From Accumulibacter sp. (lineage in GTDB: Bacteria > Pseudomonadota > Gammaproteobacteria > Burkholderiales > Rhodocyclaceae): a DNA stretch of 10,397 nucleotides. Positions within the stretch are counted from its first letter, which is position 1. Each line of letters opens with the position of its first letter. Shown piece after piece: positions 7,372-10,397 of this stretch. The position numbers and the translations under genes are program-made. Where the stretch lies: assembly GCA_003538495.1 (NCBI GenBank), contig DPSD01000627.1, positions 1 to 10,397 of the forward strand, given 5' to 3'. The notes beneath the pieces were generated by a model, which had not been told where the DNA came from, made no database searches, and saw nothing but the letters and a program-made list of their open reading frames with translations.

Positions 7372-8619
7372 ATGGCCTTCAGTCTGTTGCTGGCGGCGCG
7401 GATACTTGCCCAGGTGCATAGCCGACACAGCCTGACCAAAGCGCTGACCACGCTCGGCGGCGAACATCCGGCGGCTCGCGCGGCCGCTCAGGACGTGGCT
7501 TTCGGAACTCTGCGCCGTTTCGGTTGTGGCGAGTTCATCCTCGGGCGTCTGCTGACCCGGGCCGTGCCGCATCCCGAGACCGAAGCCCTGTTGCTCGCGG
7601 CGCTGTACCGCTTGCAGACGCGCCCGGAAGCAGCCTACATGATTGTCGATCAGGCGGTTGCCGCAGCCGGCGAACTGGCGGGCGGCGCCTTCAAGGGTCT
7701 GGTCAATGGCCTGTTGCGCAATTACCTGCGGCAGCGAGATGTGCTGGATGCCGCCATGGCCGATGACGATGTGGCGGGACAACAGCACCCGGGCTGGTGG
7801 CTGGCGCGGTTGCGCCGCGCCTATCCGACGTGCTGGCGGGAAATCGTCGCCACCGGCAATGCGCAGCCGCCGATGACCCTGCGCGTCAATCGGCGCCGCG
7901 TCCTGGCCGACGATTATCTGGCGCAACTGCGGGCTGCCGGCCTGGCTGCTCGTCGTCTGGCGGGCGCGGGCGATGCGTTGATTCTGGACAAGCCGGTGGC
8001 GGTCGATGCCTTGCCGGGCTTTGCCGACGGATTGGTGTCGATTCAGGACTTCGGTGCCCAGCGCGCTGCCGATCTCCTTGGCCCGCTGGCTGGCCAGCGA
8101 ATCCTCGATGCCTGCGCGGCGCCCGGCGGCAAGACGGCACACCTGCTCGAAGCCGCCGACGTCGAACTGCTGGCGCTGGATCTCGATGTGCTGCGCGCTC
8201 GGCGTATCGACGACAACCTGCGGCGGCTTGGCCTGTCGGCGACGGTCAAGGTTGGCGATTGCCGGGCCGCCGATCAATGGTGGGACGGCCAGCCCTTCGA
8301 TGCGATTCTCGCGGACGTCCCCTGCTCGGCGTCCGGGGTCGTCCGCCGTCATCCGGATATCAAGTACTTGCGCCGTGAAAGCGACATCAGACGCTTCGCC
8401 CGGACGCAGGCAGAGATCCTCGACCGGCTCTGGCCGGTGCTTCGGGCTGGCGGCAAGCTGCTGTACGCGACGTGTTCGGTCTTCCCGGAAGAGAACGGCG
8501 CGCAGATCGACGCCTTCCTCGTTCGTCAGCCCGACGCTCGCCGGGTGAGCGAAGAACAGCTCCTGCCACACGACGACCATGACGGATTCTTCTATGCCCT
8601 CTTGCGGAAAGCTGCTTAG
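7372..8619 (+). CDS. rsmB: 16S rRNA (cytosine-967-C5) methyltransferase RsmB
   Basis: SAM-dependent enzyme (also called Sun/Fmu) that makes m5C967 in 16S rRNA. With the ATG at 7372 the product is 415 residues (E. coli 429). An N-terminal NusB-like RNA-binding domain covers about 4-125, with the [14 protein letters not shown] segment (107-120). The methyltransferase domain follows: SAM-binding [15 protein letters not shown] (244-258), acidic LALDLD (267-272), motif [10 protein letters not shown] (315-322) with Cys318, and motif VI YATCS (365-369) with the catalytic-type Cys368. The frame is open back to a GTG at 7198, but those extra 58 residues are Ser/Pro/Arg-rich and unlike the family. Neither start has a good ribosome binding site, so the start is uncertain. 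The gene overlaps the DUF4390 gene at its 3' end. Confidence 0.95.
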   Translation: MAFSLLLAARILAQVHSRHSLTKALTTLGGEHPAARAAAQDVAFGTLRRFGCGEFILGRLLTRAVPHPETEALLLAALYRLQTRPEAAYMIVDQAVAAAGELAGGAFKGLVNGLLRNYLRQRDVLDAAMADDDVAGQQHPGWWLARLRRAYPTCWREIVATGNAQPPMTLRVNRRRVLADDYLAQLRAAGLAARRLAGAGDALILDKPVAVDALPGFADGLVSIQDFGAQRAADLLGPLAGQRILDACAAPGGKTAHLLEAADVELLALDLDVLRARRIDDNLRRLGLSATVKVGDCRAADQWWDGQPFDAILADVPCSASGVVRRHPDIKYLRRESDIRRFARTQAEILDRLWPVLRAGGKLLYATCSVFPEENGAQIDAFLVRQPDARRVSEEQLLPHDDHDGFFYALLRKAA

Positions 8620-9250
8620 CTGGTTCTTCCTTGGCGTGCTGCTGTTGTTCGCCACACCCGGCGCGCAAGCCGGCGACATCACAGTTCGAAACCCTATTCT
8701 GTCGGCCAGCGAAGATGGCTATGTGCTCGCCGCCGACTTCAACGTCAATCTCAATGCGCGCCTCGAAGACGCAGTCGCCAGGGGCGTAGCACTGTACTTC
8801 GTCGTCGATTTCGAACTGACGCGCTCACGCTGGTACTGGCTTGACGAACAGCTGGCCAGTCGCAGCCAGTCCGTGCAGCTTTCCTACCACGCCCTGACGC
8901 GCCAGTATCGCCTGTCGACCGGGACCCTGCACCAGAGCTTCCGCTCGCTTGACGACGCCCTGAGTATCCTGTCGCGATTGCGCAACTGGCTAGTCGTCGA
9001 CAAGGGCACGGTACAGGCCGATCACACCTATCTCGCCGCCGTTCGCATGCGCCTTGACCTGACGCAAATGCCCAAGACATTTCAGGTCAACGCGCTGGCC
9101 AACCGCGACTGGAATCTGGTTTCGGAATGGGCGCGCTGGTCGTTTACGCCAAGCGACTCGGCGCAGTCAGGGGGAACGGGCACGCAGGTGGTCCCGGTGG
9201 CGCCAGCGGTGGTGGCCCCCAGCGTCAGCAGCACGGGCGACGCCAAGTGA
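8579..9250 (+). CDS. DUF4390 domain protein, exported
   Basis: A 223-residue protein of unknown function that I recognise as the DUF4390 type found between rsmB and ntrY in betaproteobacteria. A signal peptide spans residues 1-31 (hydrophobic [14 protein letters not shown], cleavage probably after AQA). The mature part (about 32-195) alternates beta-like segments, with conserved-looking LDDALSILSRLRNW (124-137) and WARWSF near 185. The C-terminus (about 196-223) is low-complexity Gly/Val/Pro/Ser and probably disordered. The ATG at 8579 overlaps rsmB by 41 bases; an ATG at 8594 would also leave a complete signal peptide and is an equally possible start. Its stop overlaps the kinase start as GTGA. 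Tight coupling to a membrane sensor kinase suggests a periplasmic role linked to that sensor, which is inference only. Confidence 0.85.
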   Translation: MTDSSMPSCGKLLSWFFLGVLLLFATPGAQAGDITVRNPILSASEDGYVLAADFNVNLNARLEDAVARGVALYFVVDFELTRSRWYWLDEQLASRSQSVQLSYHALTRQYRLSTGTLHQSFRSLDDALSILSRLRNWLVVDKGTVQADHTYLAAVRMRLDLTQMPKTFQVNALANRDWNLVSEWARWSFTPSDSAQSGGTGTQVVPVAPAVVAPSVSSTGDAK

Positions 9251-10397
9251 CCAGCCTGATCATCGCCGCCGTGTCGTTTGGCGGGATCCTGCTTTTCCTG
9301 TTGGCTTCGGCCAGTGCCAATACGGCGCTGTTCGCCAGCAACTACGCGTGGTTGCTCGGGCTCAATGCGGTCGTCGCGCTATCGCTCCTGGCCTTGATCT
9401 CTTGGCAATTGCGTGTTCTCTGGCGTGAGCACCAGGCCAAGGTCTTCGGTTCGCGACTGAAGCTGCGACTGATGTTGATGTTTGGTCTGATGGCCGTCTT
9501 GCCGGGGGTGCTGATCTACGCTGTATCGGTCCAGTTCGTTACCAAGAGTATCGAAACCTGGTTCGACGTGCGCGTTGAAAAGGCGCTTGAGGCGGGGCTG
9601 AATCTCGGCCGCAGCGCGCTCGATTCCTTGCTGGCAGACCTTGCCGCCAAGGGCCAGGCGATGGCGCTGGAGCTTGCCGAACGTTCCGAAACGCTGCGCC
9701 GCCTCGATATCAATCGCCTGCGTGAGCAATCCGGCGTGCAATCCGCGGCGCTGTTTTCGAGCGAAGGCGAACTGGTGGCGACCGCCACCGGCGATCTGAC
9801 AACGCTGTTGCCTTCTCAGCCGACCCCCGAGCTGTTGCGCCGGACACTCAGCGAGCGCAGGGTGGCGGTGCTCGAAAGCCATGGTGAAAAGGACCTCAAC
9901 CTGCGCGTCCTGGTTGCGGTGACGCCGCCCGGCCTTGGTGTCGAGACCCGTATCCTGCAGCTGACCGATCCGGTGCCGGCCGCTCTGGCGCTCAACGCCG
10001 ACAGCGTGCAGACGGTCTACGCCGACTATCAGGAGCTGTCGCTGGGCCGCGAGGGTCTGACCCGGATCTACGCGATGACCCTCACGCTGACCGTCCTGCT
10101 GGCCTTGTTCACGGCCATCGCCCTGGCCTTCGTTTTGGCCCGTCGCCTGTCGGCGCCGCTGTCGATCCTCGCCGAGGGTACGCAGGCGGTCACCGCCGGC
10201 GATTACACGCCACGCCAGGCGGTGTACAGTCGCGATGAACTCGGTGTGCTGACGCGCTCGTTCAAGCAGATGACCAGTCAGCTCGACGAAGCGCGGCGCG
10301 ACAACGAGCGGCAGCGCGCCGAACTTGAAGCCGCGCGCGCCTACCTGGAATCGATTCTGGCCAACCTCTCGGCGGGCGTTCTGGTCTTTGACCGACG
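9247..10397 (+). CDS. ntrY: NtrY-like sensor histidine kinase (partial, 3' end outside window)
   Basis: Open frame from the GTG at 9247, overlapping the DUF4390 stop as GTGA and running off the window edge; 383 codons are visible. Three N-terminal membrane segments lie at about residues 3-24, 35-55 and 75-95. A periplasmic sensor region follows (about 96-278), then a fourth membrane segment (279-298). A HAMP linker starts at ARRLSAPL (298-305) and ends about 350. A helical stretch then leads into the start of a PAS domain (LESILANLSAGVLVFD, about 366-381). This is the NtrY architecture; the kinase domains must lie beyond the edge, probably followed by an NtrX response regulator. In other bacteria NtrY/NtrX respond to nitrogen or redox state; in betaproteobacteria the signal is poorly defined. 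The absence of any stop over 1151 bases and the domain order make the call firm. Confidence 0.92.
   Translation, partial: MTSLIIAAVSFGGILLFLLASASANTALFASNYAWLLGLNAVVALSLLALISWQLRVLWREHQAKVFGSRLKLRLMLMFGLMAVLPGVLIYAVSVQFVTKSIETWFDVRVEKALEAGLNLGRSALDSLLADLAAKGQAMALELAERSETLRRLDINRLREQSGVQSAALFSSEGELVATATGDLTTLLPSQPTPELLRRTLSERRVAVLESHGEKDLNLRVLVAVTPPGLGVETRILQLTDPVPAALALNADSVQTVYADYQELSLGREGLTRIYAMTLTLTVLLALFTAIALAFVLARRLSAPLSILAEGTQAVTAGDYTPRQAVYSRDELGVLTRSFKQMTSQLDEARRDNERQRAELEAARAYLESILANLSAGVLVFDR

Noticed and set aside
7222..8682. Minus-strand open frame of 486 codons opposite rsmB
   Set aside because: It is longer than rsmB itself, but rsmB has every catalytic motif and this frame has none; a shadow of high third-position GC.

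Overview
The window looks like a chromosomal core region of a GC-rich betaproteobacterium, most likely of the Rhodocyclales/Accumulibacter/Dechloromonas type. This is inferred from protein similarity recalled by eye (especially HtpX, DprA, the RsmB-DUF4390-NtrY order and the LysM-DprA-Smg order), not from a search. Ten protein genes are supported. No RNA genes, insertion sequences, CRISPR arrays or phage genes are visible.

Layout. Positions 120-2700 (minus strand) hold a three-gene operon: a secreted LysM protein, dprA and smg. The genes are separated by 2 bases or overlap by 1 base, and the operon reads leftward out of the window. In related genomes topA usually follows, but only about 120 bases remain here and its start cannot be confirmed. 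Divergent from it (2885-4311, plus) is the def-fmt pair for formyl-methionine handling, overlapping by 4 bases as GTGA. Next on the same strand is htpX (4380-5228), which has its own strong-looking heat-shock (sigma-32) promoter overlapping the fmt stop codon. Convergent with htpX is a minus-strand pair (7150-5266): a cation diffusion facilitator and a secreted S1/P1-type zinc nuclease that overlap by 11 bases. Divergent from that pair is a plus-strand operon (7372 to the window end): rsmB, a DUF4390 protein and an NtrY-like membrane histidine kinase that is cut by the edge.

Most striking non-coding signal. The 37-base gap between the convergent htpX and nuclease genes contains a near-perfect ParB-binding centromere site (parS, 5250-5265), matching 15 of 16 positions of the widely conserved consensus. 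This suggests the window lies near the replication origin. That agrees with the location of fmt-def-LysM-dprA close to oriC in pseudomonads and some betaproteobacteria.

The genes are mostly housekeeping: protein N-terminus processing, DNA uptake/recombination, membrane protein quality control, 16S rRNA methylation and signalling. The transporter-nuclease pair looks like an accessory insertion between htpX and rsmB. I see no wholly new system. The observations of most value are the parS site, the sigma-32 promoter of htpX, the coupled metal-transporter/zinc-nuclease pair, and a perfect palindrome over the transporter start codon.
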